Of a stretch of DNA of 64,000 nucleotides, positions 8,810 through 17,433 are shown piece by piece. The notes beneath the pieces are model-generated. The model worked only from the letters and a program-made list of their open reading frames with translations. It was not told where the DNA came from and made no database searches. Source of the stretch: Yoonia maritima (GTDB taxonomy: Bacteria > Pseudomonadota > Alphaproteobacteria > Rhodobacterales > Rhodobacteraceae); contig NZ_PKFN01000008.1 in assembly GCF_002933395.1 (NCBI RefSeq), forward strand, positions 124,001 through 188,000, given 5' to 3'. Within the stretch, counting starts at the first letter, position 1. Each line of letters starts with the position of its first letter. Both the position numbers and the translations under genes were made by a program.

Positions 8810-10293
8810 ATTTTGCCTTCGAGCGCCGCGACAGCCATGCTTGCTTGTTCGACGTCATCAAAGGGCAAAACAGAGTCGCCCACGCTCTGACCTGTCTCGT
8901 GACCTTTGCCAGCAACCAAGAGCGCATCACCGGGACGCAACATATCAACAGCACGCAAAATCGCCTCGGCACGGTCGCCAACCTCGGTCACGTGGTCCGC
9001 GCCGCCTGCGTCGAGCGCGCCTGCCACGACCGCAGCACGGATTTTTGCCGGATCTTCTGAACGTGGATTGTCGTCTGTAACAATCACAATATCGGCGTTC
9101 TGCGCAGCAGCGGCCCCCATCAAGGGACGCTTAGTTGTATCGCGGTCCCCGCCTGCGCCAACAATCGCAATGATGCGGCCCATGACATGCGGGCGCATCG
9201 CTGTTAGCGCAGTTTTAACGGCATCAGGCGTGTGTGCATAATCAACAAAGACAGCTGCGCCGTTTTCGCGTGTCGCGGCAAGCTCCATCCGGCCATGCAC
9301 AGTACCAAGATGCGGTAGCGTATCGAAAACGTCCGCAGGTTCAGCACCAGCAGCGATAACCAAGCCAGCGGCAAGTAACACATTGTCCGCCTGAAACCCA
9401 CCAATCAGACCGAGCCGCACTTGCTGCGCTTTGCCTTGCCATTCAAACAACAAATCTTGTCCGGTTGCATCGAACCGTTGGCCAGTCAAACGCAAACGCG
9501 CCGACGGATGCCGCCCGACACCAATCACCTCTTGACCCCGCTCTGTGCAGATTTCAGCTACCTTTGGTCCTTTGGGATCATCAAGGTTTACCACTGCCAC
9601 GCCGTCCTCTGACAATACGCGCGTGAATAAACCCATCTTCGCTTCGAAATAGGCTTCAAAGGTTTCATGATAATCTAAATGGTCTTGTGTGAAATTCGTA
9701 AATCCAGCAGCTGCAAGAACCACGCCATCCAACCGGCGTTGGTCTAGGCCATGCGAAGAGGCCTCCATCGCGACATGGGTGACGCCATTTTGTACGGCCT
9801 CGGCCATTACGCGGTGCAATGTAATCGGTTCTGGTGTCGTGTGTTTGAGCGGATGGGTCCAAGCGCCTTCGACGCCTGTGGTGCCTAGGTTCACACCGAA
9901 CAGACCCAGCTCCTCCCAGATTTGACGACAAAAAGTCGAAACCGAGGTTTTACCATTGGTGCCAGTCACGGCGACGACCGTGCCGGGGTGCGCCCCGAAC
10001 CAAAGGGATGCGGTTTGCGCCAGCGTTTGGCGCGGGTCTTGAGCGACGATGGTTGCAACATTTGACGCAGCCAAAACATCAGCCGCAATCTTTGCGCCAG
10101 CGGCATCCGTCAACACGGCGCTTGCGCCCAGCTCAATCGCTTTTGCAATAAAATTACCGCCGTGGACCGTGGCGCCGGGCAAAGCCGCGAACAGGTTTCC
10201 AGATTTTACGTTGCGACTATCTACAGTCAGCCCCGTGATCTGGACCTCGCGCCCGTTTGCCGCCGTCAGCCCCAGTTCAGCCAGTGTTTTCAT
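8806..10293 (-). CDS. murE: UDP-MurNAc-L-alanyl-D-glutamate--meso-DAP ligase
   Basis: A 495-residue cytosolic Mur ligase adding the third amino acid of the peptidoglycan stem. All expected motifs are intact: P-loop GTNGKTS at 111-117, TTPE for the UDP-MurNAc side, EASSHGL, the YFEAKMGLF block carrying the carbamylated lysine, and the DNPRSEDP motif that marks specificity for meso-diaminopimelate rather than lysine. Its normal motifs contrast with those of the neighbouring MurF. It ends 4 bp inside murF and starts 12 bp after ftsI. Confidence 0.97.
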   Translation of the reverse strand: MKTLAELGLTAANGREVQITGLTVDSRNVKSGNLFAALPGATVHGGNFIAKAIELGASAVLTDAAGAKIAADVLAASNVATIVAQDPRQTLAQTASLWFGAHPGTVVAVTGTNGKTSVSTFCRQIWEELGLFGVNLGTTGVEGAWTHPLKHTTPEPITLHRVMAEAVQNGVTHVAMEASSHGLDQRRLDGVVLAAAGFTNFTQDHLDYHETFEAYFEAKMGLFTRVLSEDGVAVVNLDDPKGPKVAEICTERGQEVIGVGRHPSARLRLTGQRFDATGQDLLFEWQGKAQQVRLGLIGGFQADNVLLAAGLVIAAGAEPADVFDTLPHLGTVHGRMELAATRENGAAVFVDYAHTPDAVKTALTAMRPHVMGRIIAIVGAGGDRDTTKRPLMGAAAAQNADIVIVTDDNPRSEDPAKIRAAVVAGALDAGGADHVTEVGDRAEAILRAVDMLRPGDALLVAGKGHETGQSVGDSVLPFDDVEQASMAVAALEGKI

Positions 10294-10305
10294 AGTCGAC
10301 CCCGA

Positions 10306-12090
10306 TCAGTTTGAGGTGAGTGTTACACCGACGGATTGCGGCGTATCCACGTGTGGCCGCAACCCTAACAAAGGAGCAACTCGGCGAATCATTTCCGCGG
10401 CAACAGGCACCGCTGTCCAGCCTGCAGTGCGGCGCGTTTCGCCCAGTGTATAAACAGATGGTTCATCCAATGTGACGATCAAAACATACTGCGGATCGCT
10501 CGCAGGAAAGACGGACGCAAATGTCGCGATGACCTTATCATCGTAATAGCCGCCACCGTTTTCCCGCGGCTTATCAGCTGTGCCTGTCTTACCTGCAACC
10601 TCGTAACCAGCTACATCACCAAAGGATGCAGTCCCACGAACAACCACTTGGCGTAGCATATGAATTGCGCTTTGGCTGACAGCCGAACTTAGGATGCGCG
10701 GGCCAACTTCGGTTGCATCAGTGCGCAGCAATGTTGGTTCTACACGATACCCACCGTTGGCAATCGACGCATAAGCCGTTGCAAGATGCACAGGCGATGA
10801 AGACAGGCCATGACCATAAGAAATGGTCATCGCGGAAATCTCGGACCAATGTGGCGGCAGCAACGGTTTACCAGATGCCGCTTCGGCCATTTCAACTGGC
10901 GTGGCCTCCAGAAACCCCAGCGAGCCCAAGAAATTACGCTGCCGATCTGCACCGATTTGCATCGCGATACGTGCTGTTCCAACGTTTGATGATTCGACAA
11001 TGACATCGGTTGTTGTCAGCTCCGGACCATAATCATGGAAATCGCGAATGCGAAAACGCCCCCAAGTCAACGGGCCTTGGGTGTCGATCATTGTGTTAGC
11101 GTTGATCAGGCCCAGCTCCATCGCTTGCGCGACTGCGAAAATCTTGAAGGTAGACCCAAGCTCGTAAACACCCTGCACGGCACGGTTAAACAACGGGCTG
11201 TCAGACTGATCACCAGTCGTCAGTACGCGTGGCCGGTTGTTGGGATCAAAGTCAGGCAGCGACACCATCGAGATGATCTCGCCGGTGTGCACATCCATCA
11301 AGACGGACGCAGCACCTTTGGCCGACATGATAGACATACCGCCAGCAAGCACCTGTTCAGATGCCGCCTGCACGGTTAAATCCAGCGACAGCTCAAGCGG
11401 TGCGCCTTCATTTGCGGGATCACGCAAGAAACCATCGAACTGACGTTCAACACCAGCGACACCGATCACTTCTGCGCTTGCTACGCCTTCGCGACCGTAG
11501 CTGGCACCACCTAAGATATGCGCGGCGACAGAGCCGTTTGGATAAAGCCGCATTTCGCGCGGGCCAAACAGCAGCCCCGGGCTACCGATATCGTGTACCG
11601 CTTGCATCTGCTCTGGGCTGATCTGACGACGAATCCATAGGAATTTTCGCTCGCCCGTAAAATCAGCAAGCAATTCAGCTTCGTCCAGTTCAGGAAAGAT
11701 CGCGGCTAGCTTGCTCGCAGCATTGGCTGGATCGACCATGTCACGGGGGTGCGCGTACAACGAATGTGTCGCAAGGTTCGTCGCTAACAGACGCCCATTT
11801 CTATCAACAATATCAGATCTTTGCCCGATAATCGGGTTTCCGACTGTCGTCGCGCGCGGCTCTTCGGGCACTGACGATGCGAGCGTCCCCATACGCCCGC
11901 CAATGGTGACGAATGCGCAAAAAAACGCAAGCCCCAACACCAACAGCCGCCCTTCGGCGCGCTGGCGGGACTTGTCGTGCATTTCCTCGTGACGCTTGGC
12001 ACGAATTTCGGCTTCAATCACATCAGGGTTTTCGCCGGTTTCCCGCGCTTTCAAAATCCGAGCCAGCGGTCGTAGCGGCGTGCGGGTCAT
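10306..12090 (-). CDS. ftsI: Peptidoglycan D,D-transpeptidase FtsI (PBP3)
   Basis: A 594-residue class B penicillin-binding protein for septal cell wall cross-linking. It has a cytoplasmic N-terminus of about 45 charged residues, one membrane segment (about 47-65), the pedestal domain, then the transpeptidase with S313-T-F-K (active-site Ser), an S-S-N motif and K501-T-G-T. The N-terminal cytoplasmic tail is rather long, as is common in alphaproteobacteria. It overlaps ftsL by 4 bp, so the two are translationally coupled within the dcw operon. Confidence 0.96.
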   Translation of the reverse strand: MTRTPLRPLARILKARETGENPDVIEAEIRAKRHEEMHDKSRQRAEGRLLVLGLAFFCAFVTIGGRMGTLASSVPEEPRATTVGNPIIGQRSDIVDRNGRLLATNLATHSLYAHPRDMVDPANAASKLAAIFPELDEAELLADFTGERKFLWIRRQISPEQMQAVHDIGSPGLLFGPREMRLYPNGSVAAHILGGASYGREGVASAEVIGVAGVERQFDGFLRDPANEGAPLELSLDLTVQAASEQVLAGGMSIMSAKGAASVLMDVHTGEIISMVSLPDFDPNNRPRVLTTGDQSDSPLFNRAVQGVYELGSTFKIFAVAQAMELGLINANTMIDTQGPLTWGRFRIRDFHDYGPELTTTDVIVESSNVGTARIAMQIGADRQRNFLGSLGFLEATPVEMAEAASGKPLLPPHWSEISAMTISYGHGLSSSPVHLATAYASIANGGYRVEPTLLRTDATEVGPRILSSAVSQSAIHMLRQVVVRGTASFGDVAGYEVAGKTGTADKPRENGGGYYDDKVIATFASVFPASDPQYVLIVTLDEPSVYTLGETRRTAGWTAVPVAAEMIRRVAPLLGLRPHVDTPQSVGVTLTSN

Positions 12091-12446
12091 AGCGGGTTCT
12101 CCACGCTTTGAAACGCATCGCTCGACAACTCAATCGGGTTCGTAATCGGCAAGATCGGCGGCAGTGGATAGATAATCTGATCAACACGACCAAAGGCATC
12201 AGGCATGATCGGCAGTAGACCCAAACGGTCAAAATTCAGCTCTGCCAAGTCAGCCAGACGATCAGGGCGGTTCAAATAGGCCCATTCTGCCCGCAACATG
12301 CTAAGCCGTTCATGCGACGCGCCGATTTGCGCGTGCAGTTCACGGACTTCGCGGATAGTCGCCTGCGTTTTGTAGTTTTCTTGATAGGCCCAAAAGGCCA
12401 ACCCCATTACTGCAAGAGCGGCGACAACAAATAAAACACCACGCAC
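12087..12446 (-). CDS. ftsL: Cell division protein FtsL
   Basis: A 119-residue bitopic membrane protein. One hydrophobic segment sits at about residues 4-20, followed by a predicted coiled coil (about 28-65, rich in heptad-like L/I positions, containing REVRELHAQIGASHERL) and a DRLADLAELNFDRLGL block shared by FtsL proteins of this group. It is expected to bridge FtsB/FtsQ and FtsI at the divisome. Identity rests on position between rsmH and ftsI plus this architecture, since FtsL sequences diverge strongly. Confidence 0.88.
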   Translation of the reverse strand: MRGVLFVVAALAVMGLAFWAYQENYKTQATIREVRELHAQIGASHERLSMLRAEWAYLNRPDRLADLAELNFDRLGLLPIMPDAFGRVDQIIYPLPPILPITNPIELSSDAFQSVENPL

Positions 12447-13427
12447 TTACCTGCCCCCCTTTTTCTTTTTCATTGGCATCCCAAGCTCAGCGGGATCAAT
12501 ATCCTGCGCCGGGGCATCAGTACGGATCGCAACACGCAATTTGGCGGAACGCGAACGTGGGTTTTCCGCCAATTCTTCGGCGTCTGGACCGATCGCCTTG
12601 CGCTTTTCGATACGGAACGCCGGGGTGATTTGTTCGACTTCGGGCGCATAGCGGTTAGCGTTTGCCGTGTTGCCCGAACGCGCCTGCAAGAAACGTTTAA
12701 CCATGCGGTCTTCGACGGAATGGAACGTCACGACAGCCAACTGACCACCGGGCTTCAGCGCGCGTTCTGCGGCCATCAACCCTTCGGCCAATTCGCCATA
12801 TTCATTGTTCACCGCAATGCGCAGCGCCTGAAAGGTGCGCGTCGCCGGGTGTGACTGATTTGGCTTTGCACGGGGCAAGCAGCTTTCAACAACCTTCGCC
12901 AATTGCAAAGTTGTGGTTAGCGGACGCGCAGCGACAATCGCACGCGCGATACGCCGCGATGCACGTTCTTCACCATACAAAAAGATAATGTCGGCAAGTT
13001 CAGATTCGTCAGCATTGTTTGCCAGATCAGCCGCCGAAGGCCCATCTTGCGACATCCGCATATCCAGCGGCCCGTCGCGCATGAACGAAAACCCGCGCTC
13101 TGCCAGGTCAAGTTGCATAGAACTGACGCCAAGGTCCAGCACCACACCATCCAAGTCGGATGCATATTCATCTAGCTTTGAAAACGTACCAAGCTGCATC
13201 TTGATCCGGTCACCATAGGCATCGGCCCACTCTGCCGCCATCTCAAATGCCAGTGGATCACGGTCCACTCCAATGACTTGATCAGCGCCCGCCGCCAGTA
13301 ATTCACGGGTATAGCCCCCAGCGCCAAAGGTCCCATCAAGCCAGACACCAGAAACAGGAGAGACCGCTGCAATCAGCGGTCTAATCAGAACAGGAATATG
13401 AGGTTTATCGTCGGAGGCAGCTGACAT
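12447..13427 (-). CDS. rsmH: 16S rRNA (cytosine-1402-N4) methyltransferase
   Basis: A 326-residue SAM-dependent methyltransferase (old name MraW) that modifies C1402 in the ribosomal P site. The SAM-binding [13 protein letters not shown] block near residue 32, the [10 protein letters not shown] motif, and the C-terminal [15 protein letters not shown] signature are all present. It abuts ftsL with no gap and lies 9 bp after mraZ, the standard order. Confidence 0.97.
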   Translation of the reverse strand: MSAASDDKPHIPVLIRPLIAAVSPVSGVWLDGTFGAGGYTRELLAAGADQVIGVDRDPLAFEMAAEWADAYGDRIKMQLGTFSKLDEYASDLDGVVLDLGVSSMQLDLAERGFSFMRDGPLDMRMSQDGPSAADLANNADESELADIIFLYGEERASRRIARAIVAARPLTTTLQLAKVVESCLPRAKPNQSHPATRTFQALRIAVNNEYGELAEGLMAAERALKPGGQLAVVTFHSVEDRMVKRFLQARSGNTANANRYAPEVEQITPAFRIEKRKAIGPDAEELAENPRSRSAKLRVAIRTDAPAQDIDPAELGMPMKKKKGGR

Positions 13428-13436
13428 CGTAATCCC

Positions 13437-13931
13437 CTAATCGTCCAAAAGGCTTAGCGGATCAAAGTCCTCGCCCTGTTCATCCAGCCAGCCAGTCAAA
13501 TCATCCACGATTTCTTCGGCGTATGTTTCGGCTTTCCAAATTTCAAAGTGATCGCCAAGACCGCTGAACTTAAGCTCACCATCAGTCAAGCCAAGCTTTT
13601 GACGCTGTTTGATCGGCATAACTGTGCGTCCATCCTTATCGACGTCCAACTTGATGGACTGACCGATAATCAAACGCGACAGTTTCTTCTTATTCGCGGA
13701 ACCCCGCGGCATCGCATTGATCTGATCGACCAAAGCGGTGAATTCGTTAACAGTATAACCGTGAAGTTCGTTTTTCAGGTGGTCACCGTACAAAAGGTAC
13801 ATACGCGGGAACAGACCAGTCGTCCATTCAGGGTCACCAGCTTCAAGCACACGACGAAAATCAGCCGGGATCGACATGCGCCCCTTGCTGTCCACCTTTT
13901 GGGTGTGTTCGCCTGTGAAACTTAGAACCAC
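13437..13931 (-). CDS. mraZ: Transcriptional regulator MraZ
   Basis: A 164-residue protein with two SpoVT/AbrB-like DNA-binding halves; the first carries TQKVDSKGRMSIPADFRR and the second the DKDGRTVMPIKQR motif. MraZ represses the dcw operon by binding short direct repeats upstream of itself. I place the start at GTG 13931, which has a GAGGG ribosome site; the longer reading from a TTG at 13967 lacks one and adds a basic extension not seen in the family. First gene of the operon. Confidence 0.92.
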   Translation of the reverse strand: MVLSFTGEHTQKVDSKGRMSIPADFRRVLEAGDPEWTTGLFPRMYLLYGDHLKNELHGYTVNEFTALVDQINAMPRGSANKKKLSRLIIGQSIKLDVDKDGRTVMPIKQRQKLGLTDGELKFSGLGDHFEIWKAETYAEEIVDDLTGWLDEQGEDFDPLSLLDD

Positions 13932-14576
13932 TGTCCCTCGGCCCTTTACCTTGTACTTACGCCGCAAAATGCGGCCCTAAATGTAGAAACGGCGAATTGC
14001 GCTGCTGCCACTGCACAATCCGCCGCCTTGCCCCACGTTGGGGGAAAAGTCCGACTGCGCGTGCCACCTGGGGGGATGTCTGCTCGCTCACGCGCCGGAT
14101 CTGCTTTCGGAAATGACGAAGCCTGTATGAAACCTGCTTTTGCCGGTTGGGGTTCTTTTGCGCCCCGTTTGAAGTCGTGTTCGCCGTTACCGTGCAACTG
14201 TTTTGACAGCAGAACGCGATGCGATCAACAGTTTTCTGGGAATTCATGGAACCACATGGGGAATTCCGCCCATCAACAATTGAGCCTCACCCCGAATCGC
14301 GCGATTTTTACAGAAATTGTAGCGAACAGAGAAAATATAGGCACAACATATTGTGCCACGAGCTTTGACAAAAAAGTTCCATAAATTTCCACCCGCACGA
14401 CTAATTCGTCGCGCCATTGGGTTTAGTGAATGAAAAATCAGACATGTAATTCATTCAAGAGCGCGTAAATCCGCCCCTATCGCCGAATCGCAGATAGGTT
14501 CCATAGTTTCCCAGCTCCACCCTCGCGAATGCCACAACTGCCGTGGTATTCTGGTCACAGAACCGCCACCCCAGAC
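13932..14576. other. Long leader/intergenic region upstream of mraZ
   Basis: About 645 bp without a supportable gene between the mrp terminator and mraZ. It should hold the dcw promoter. Visible elements are a perfect inverted repeat GGCACAA-CATA-TTGTGCC at 14340-14357, three TGG repeats spaced exactly 10 bp at 14237, 14247 and 14257, and two G-rich boxes (TGGGGGA at 14039, TGGGGGGA at 14069) 30 bp apart. Possible reading frames here are short and lack ribosome sites. I looked for RNase P RNA signatures and did not find them. Confidence 0.5.
14237..14261. promoter_or_regulatory. Candidate MraZ-binding direct repeats
   Basis: Three repeats TGGGA, TGGAA and TGGGG begin at 14237, 14247 and 14257, each separated by 5 bases, read on the plus strand. 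MraZ boxes in enterobacteria are described as TGGGN repeats with 5-nt spacers, so period and core match. They lie about 310 bp upstream of the mraZ start, further than in E. coli, and read on the strand opposite to mraZ, so the assignment is tentative. Confidence 0.45.
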
Positions 14577-14609
14577 AAAAAGGGCGGCAAAGCAACATGC
14601 TCACCGCCC
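14577..14609 (-). terminator. Rho-independent terminator of mrp
   Basis: Read on the minus strand: GGGCGG stem, inner AGCA/TGCT stem, closing CCGCCC, then TTTTT. It lies 33 bp past the mrp stop codon and insulates the mraZ leader. Confidence 0.8.
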
Positions 14610-14641
14610 AAACTAACAGATATAGTGACTTAGTGTTGGCG

Positions 14642-15715
14642 CTAAGCCATCCCACCATCAATGAACCGCCGGGCAAGCAGCCGATAAGCATCGGCCATCG
14701 GACCATCGCCCGCAGCGATTGGCGCACCCGCATCACCAGCAAGTCGCGTATCAAGATCAATCGGCAAAGCCCCAAGCAAAGGCACGCCCATCTTATCCGC
14801 CTCAGCCGCGACACCGCCGTGACCAAAGATATGGGACTCATGACCGCAATTCGGGCAGTGGAACGTCGACATGTTTTCGATCAGGCCAAGGACAGGCGTC
14901 TTAAGCGTATTGAACATATCAATCGCCTTTCGCGCATCAATGAGCGCGACATCTTGCGGGGTGCTCACCACGACCGCGCCAGTCAAATTAGTCTTTTGAC
15001 ATAATGTGAGCTGCACATCACCCGTACCCGGCGGCAGATCAACGATTAGAACATCCAGTGCGCCCCATTCCACCTGCCCCAACATTTGCTGCAACGCGCC
15101 CATCAACATCGGGCCACGCCATACGACAGCTTTGTCCGGGTCCACCATTAAACCAATCGACATCATTGTGACGCCATGCGCCTGCAGTGGAATAATGGTT
15201 TTGCCGTCGGGGCTGGCCGGGCGCTTATTGACGCCCATCATGCGTGGCTGACTGGGGCCATATATATCTGCATCCAACAAACCCACGCGGCGCCCTTCGC
15301 GGGCCAGCGCCACGGCCAAATTAGAGGATACGGTAGACTTGCCAACACCACCCTTGCCGGATCCGACCGCCAAGATACGGTCAATACCCGGAACAGATGC
15401 AGGGCCAGCCTGCGGTGTCGGATGACGGCCCACTTTCAACGATGGTGCTTCGGGTGCTTTGGGTGCTGGCCCATGCGCTGTCAAAACGACAGACACGGAA
15501 TCAACACCATCAATGCCCTTCACTAATTCTTCGGCCGCAACGCGGATCGCGTCCATTTTGGCCGCCTCTGCCGGATCTGCGGCCTCTATCACAAAACGGA
15601 CGACACCAGATTCGATGGTTAACGCCCGGATCATGTCACGCGAAACCAGATTCTCACCGCCCGGCAAGGTCAGCCGCGCAAGTTCGCTTAGAATTTCATC
15701 ACGCGTAATCGCCAT
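14642..15715 (-). CDS. mrp: Iron-sulfur cluster carrier protein, Mrp/ApbC/NBP35 family
   Basis: A 357-residue cytosolic P-loop ATPase thought to carry or insert Fe-S clusters. It has an N-terminal MIP18/DUF59 domain (about 1-80), a linker rich in Pro/Ala, the deviant Walker A GKGGVGKST at 120-128, and the C-terminal CPNC pair that binds the bridging cluster. The ATG at 15713-15715 follows AAGGGG; a longer in-frame extension lacks a ribosome site and family similarity. It is monocistronic, with its own terminator. Confidence 0.93.
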   Translation of the reverse strand: MAITRDEILSELARLTLPGGENLVSRDMIRALTIESGVVRFVIEAADPAEAAKMDAIRVAAEELVKGIDGVDSVSVVLTAHGPAPKAPEAPSLKVGRHPTPQAGPASVPGIDRILAVGSGKGGVGKSTVSSNLAVALAREGRRVGLLDADIYGPSQPRMMGVNKRPASPDGKTIIPLQAHGVTMMSIGLMVDPDKAVVWRGPMLMGALQQMLGQVEWGALDVLIVDLPPGTGDVQLTLCQKTNLTGAVVVSTPQDVALIDARKAIDMFNTLKTPVLGLIENMSTFHCPNCGHESHIFGHGGVAAEADKMGVPLLGALPIDLDTRLAGDAGAPIAAGDGPMADAYRLLARRFIDGGMA

Positions 15716-15842
15716 AGCAGGCCCCTTGTTTATAAAGCGTCTATTTCGTGACCAACATCTGGCACGTTTTATGCAAACCACAAGCCCTAGGGCCGATCTG
15801 CACAGGAATACTACAGATTGATGACGTTAGGTCAGGGATGCT

Positions 15843-15859
15843 TATGCATTTTCTGCATA
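15843..15859. promoter_or_regulatory. Inverted repeat upstream of the DUF1127/CcsR locus
   Basis: A perfect TATGCA-TTTTC-TGCATA dyad lies in the 253-bp gap between divergent mrp and the DUF1127 gene. A purine-rich AAGGAGGA sits at 15908-15915, too far from the ATG at 15969 to act as its ribosome site. In Rhodobacter the homologous locus is driven by RpoHI/RpoHII; I could not fix a -35/-10 pair by eye. Confidence 0.35.
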
Positions 15860-15968
15860 GCAGCAATGACCAATCGTCCGTTGTGCAGCTGCAGCATAAT
15901 CCTTCATAAGGAGGACAACCAAAGCGACACGGGTCGCAACGATGTAATGAGATAGACGAGTAAGTAAC

Positions 15969-16184
15969 ATGACATACCAAACACAAACACAATTCGCTGG
16001 CGCTTCTTTTGCAGCACGCTTCTCCGCTTTCCGCGCTGAGATCGCTCAGAAACTGGCAAACCGCAAAGTATACACAACAACAGTTAACGAGCTTGAAGCT
16101 CTTAGCAACCGCGAACTGGCTGATCTTGGCCTAGGTCGTTCAGAAATCAAACGTATCGCTCTAGAAGCAGCATACGGCAAGTAA
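15969..16184 (+). CDS. ccaF1: DUF1127 small RNA-binding protein, CcaF1-like
   Basis: A 71-residue basic protein ending in the DUF1127 motif (NRELADLGLGRSEIKRIA). The Rhodobacter sphaeroides homolog CcaF1 is a 71-residue DUF1127 protein that binds RNA and affects processing of the CcsR small RNAs encoded directly downstream in the same transcript. Here too a chain of CCTCCTCCC hairpins follows within 20 bp of the stop codon, so the locus structure is conserved. Length, motif and neighbourhood all agree. Expected to be induced in oxidative and heat stress via RpoH sigma factors (family knowledge). Confidence 0.85.
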   Translation: MTYQTQTQFAGASFAARFSAFRAEIAQKLANRKVYTTTVNELEALSNRELADLGLGRSEIKRIALEAAYGK

Positions 16185-16200
16185 TAACGAGATCGGAATT

Positions 16201-16495
16201 GTCGCTTCCTCCCTGAAAAGACAGTTCTGAAGCGGCCCAACGCTCCTCCTCCTCCCTGAGCTTGGGTCACACATAAGGTGGCGACATTCACCTCCTCCCG
16301 GATGTCGCCACTTTACACCAGTTTCGGAACCGCCACCTCCTCCCGGCGGAACCGATCATACCGCAGGCCGCGCTCACCTCCTCCCGAGCAACGCCCGCGA
16401 GGAAGCGCCTCGCTCTTCTCCTCCCAGAGCAGGCAGGCGCTGATTATAGAGACGGTCATGCCCACCTCCTCCCGGGCATGACCGTTTTTTTATGC
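16201..16495 (+). ncRNA. ccsR: CcsR-type small RNA array (seven CCUCCUCCC hairpins)
   Basis: Seven consecutive stem-loops follow the DUF1127 gene: 16203-16234 (CCTCCC only), 16236-16266 (CCTCCTCCTCCC), 16278-16311 (10-bp stem), 16326-16353, 16372-16389, 16405-16440 and 16452-16485 (12-bp stem). In the last six the single-stranded loop is (A/T)CTCCTCCC-like, a perfect anti-Shine-Dalgarno sequence. CcsR RNAs of Rhodobacter have two such loops each and are cut from the DUF1127 transcript; seven loops here would correspond to about three or four RNAs. They are stress-induced regulators of central carbon metabolism in Rhodobacter. Stems differ in sequence while loops are kept, which shows selection on the loop. 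Confidence 0.85.
16452..16492 (+). terminator. Terminator of the ccaF1-ccsR transcript
   Basis: The seventh hairpin has a perfect 12-bp stem (ACGGTCATGCCC and its complement) around the ACCTCCTCCC loop and runs straight into seven T residues, so it works as a rho-independent terminator while also presenting the anti-SD loop. Confidence 0.9.
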
Positions 16496-16549
16496 GCAAA
16501 CGATATTCCACAATTGCAGCACAGCGGTTTTGACCGATAGACATGTAGC

Positions 16550-16942
16550 ATGAGCATGCCTCCCAGATTTCCAATCACTGCTGATCAAATCACATTAGTC
16601 GTGAATCAGTTCTATGCTGCCGTCCGTGCGAACCCAGAGGTTGGGCCAGTCTTTGCGAAACACGTCTCTGATTGGCCCAGCCACGAATCCAAAATCGCAG
16701 GCTTTTGGCGGAATGCGATCCTGTTTGAACGGAGCTATGACGGCAATCCAATGTAGGCGCACATGCGGGCAGGAAATGTACGCCCTGAACATTTTGATAT
16801 TTGGCTGGGGATATTCGATATGGTCCTTAGCGAAAACCTTCCGACCGACACCGCCGTATCTTGGTCGGCACTGGCCCACCGTATCGGACGCGGTTTACGA
16901 TACGGCGTTGAACCTACAGATGGCCCACCTAAACTAACCTAG
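16550..16942 (+). pseudogene. Truncated hemoglobin (group III type) interrupted by an in-frame TAG
   Basis: Reading from ATG 16550 gives a globin N-terminus (FYAAVRANPEVGPVF, then DWPSHESKIAGFW and YDGNPM) that ends at TAG 16754-16756 after 68 codons. The same frame continues without another stop as AHMRAGNVRPEHFDIW...RIGRGLRYG to 16942, which is the expected second half including the region of the proximal His. In the family the codon after GNPM is often Gln or Ala; a CAG to TAG change would explain the stop. So this is probably a recent nonsense pseudogene, a sequencing error or a readthrough case. Its end overlaps the convergent Lrp gene. Confidence 0.8.
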
Positions 16943-17391
16943 GCGCGCGTGTCCTTTGGCGAGCCCATCACCATATAGCTTGTGATCGACCGGACATGCG
17001 GCACGGTTCCCAAAATTTCGGTATGAAACGCTTTATAAGCAGGTAAATCGGCAACCTCGACCCTCAGCATATATTCAAACGCACCAGCGACATTGTGGCA
17101 TTCAACCACTTGATTCGCGTTTTCCATCGCGCGTTCAAACCCCTCTTGCGCGGCTTTGGTATGTTCCGCTAATCCGACAGCTACATAAACCACATAGGCA
17201 CGCCCCGCCTGGGCGGGGTCAAATCTGGCGCGATACCCCTGTATCACGCCGGTACGCTCCAATTCTTGTACACGCCGCAAGCAAGCAGAAGGCGACAGCC
17301 CGACCTGATCAGCCAGCTGCAAATTGCTAATGCGACCATCGTGCGCCAAGACGCGCAATATCTTGTCGTTAATTGAGTCCATAGCCGCCAT
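16939..17391 (-). CDS. Lrp/AsnC family transcriptional regulator
   Basis: A 150-residue regulator (147 if the internal ATG at 17382 is used; neither start has a strong ribosome site). The N-terminal winged helix-turn-helix (DKILRVLAHDGRISNLQLADQVGLSPSACLRR region) is followed by the RAM/AsnC ligand-binding domain, where amino acids usually bind. It is divergent from a LysE-type amino acid exporter with a 44-bp dyad between, so it most likely senses an amino acid and controls that exporter, as in the classic Lrp-type regulator/exporter pairs (inference). Confidence 0.92.
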   Translation of the reverse strand: MAAMDSINDKILRVLAHDGRISNLQLADQVGLSPSACLRRVQELERTGVIQGYRARFDPAQAGRAYVVYVAVGLAEHTKAAQEGFERAMENANQVVECHNVAGAFEYMLRVEVADLPAYKAFHTEILGTVPHVRSITSYMVMGSPKDTRA

Positions 17392-17433
17392 TCGTTGCTA
17401 CGTTTTCACAAACGCCACACAATAAAAAATTTC

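Noticed and set aside
13968..14460. RNase P RNA (rnpB) in the mraZ leader
   Set aside because: A GGAAAAGTCCG-like string is present at about 14043, but the other conserved blocks of bacterial RNase P RNA are absent.
14455..15004. Open frames on both strands near the end of mrp
   Set aside because: They overlap mrp in other frames or its terminator, and lack ribosome sites and similarity.
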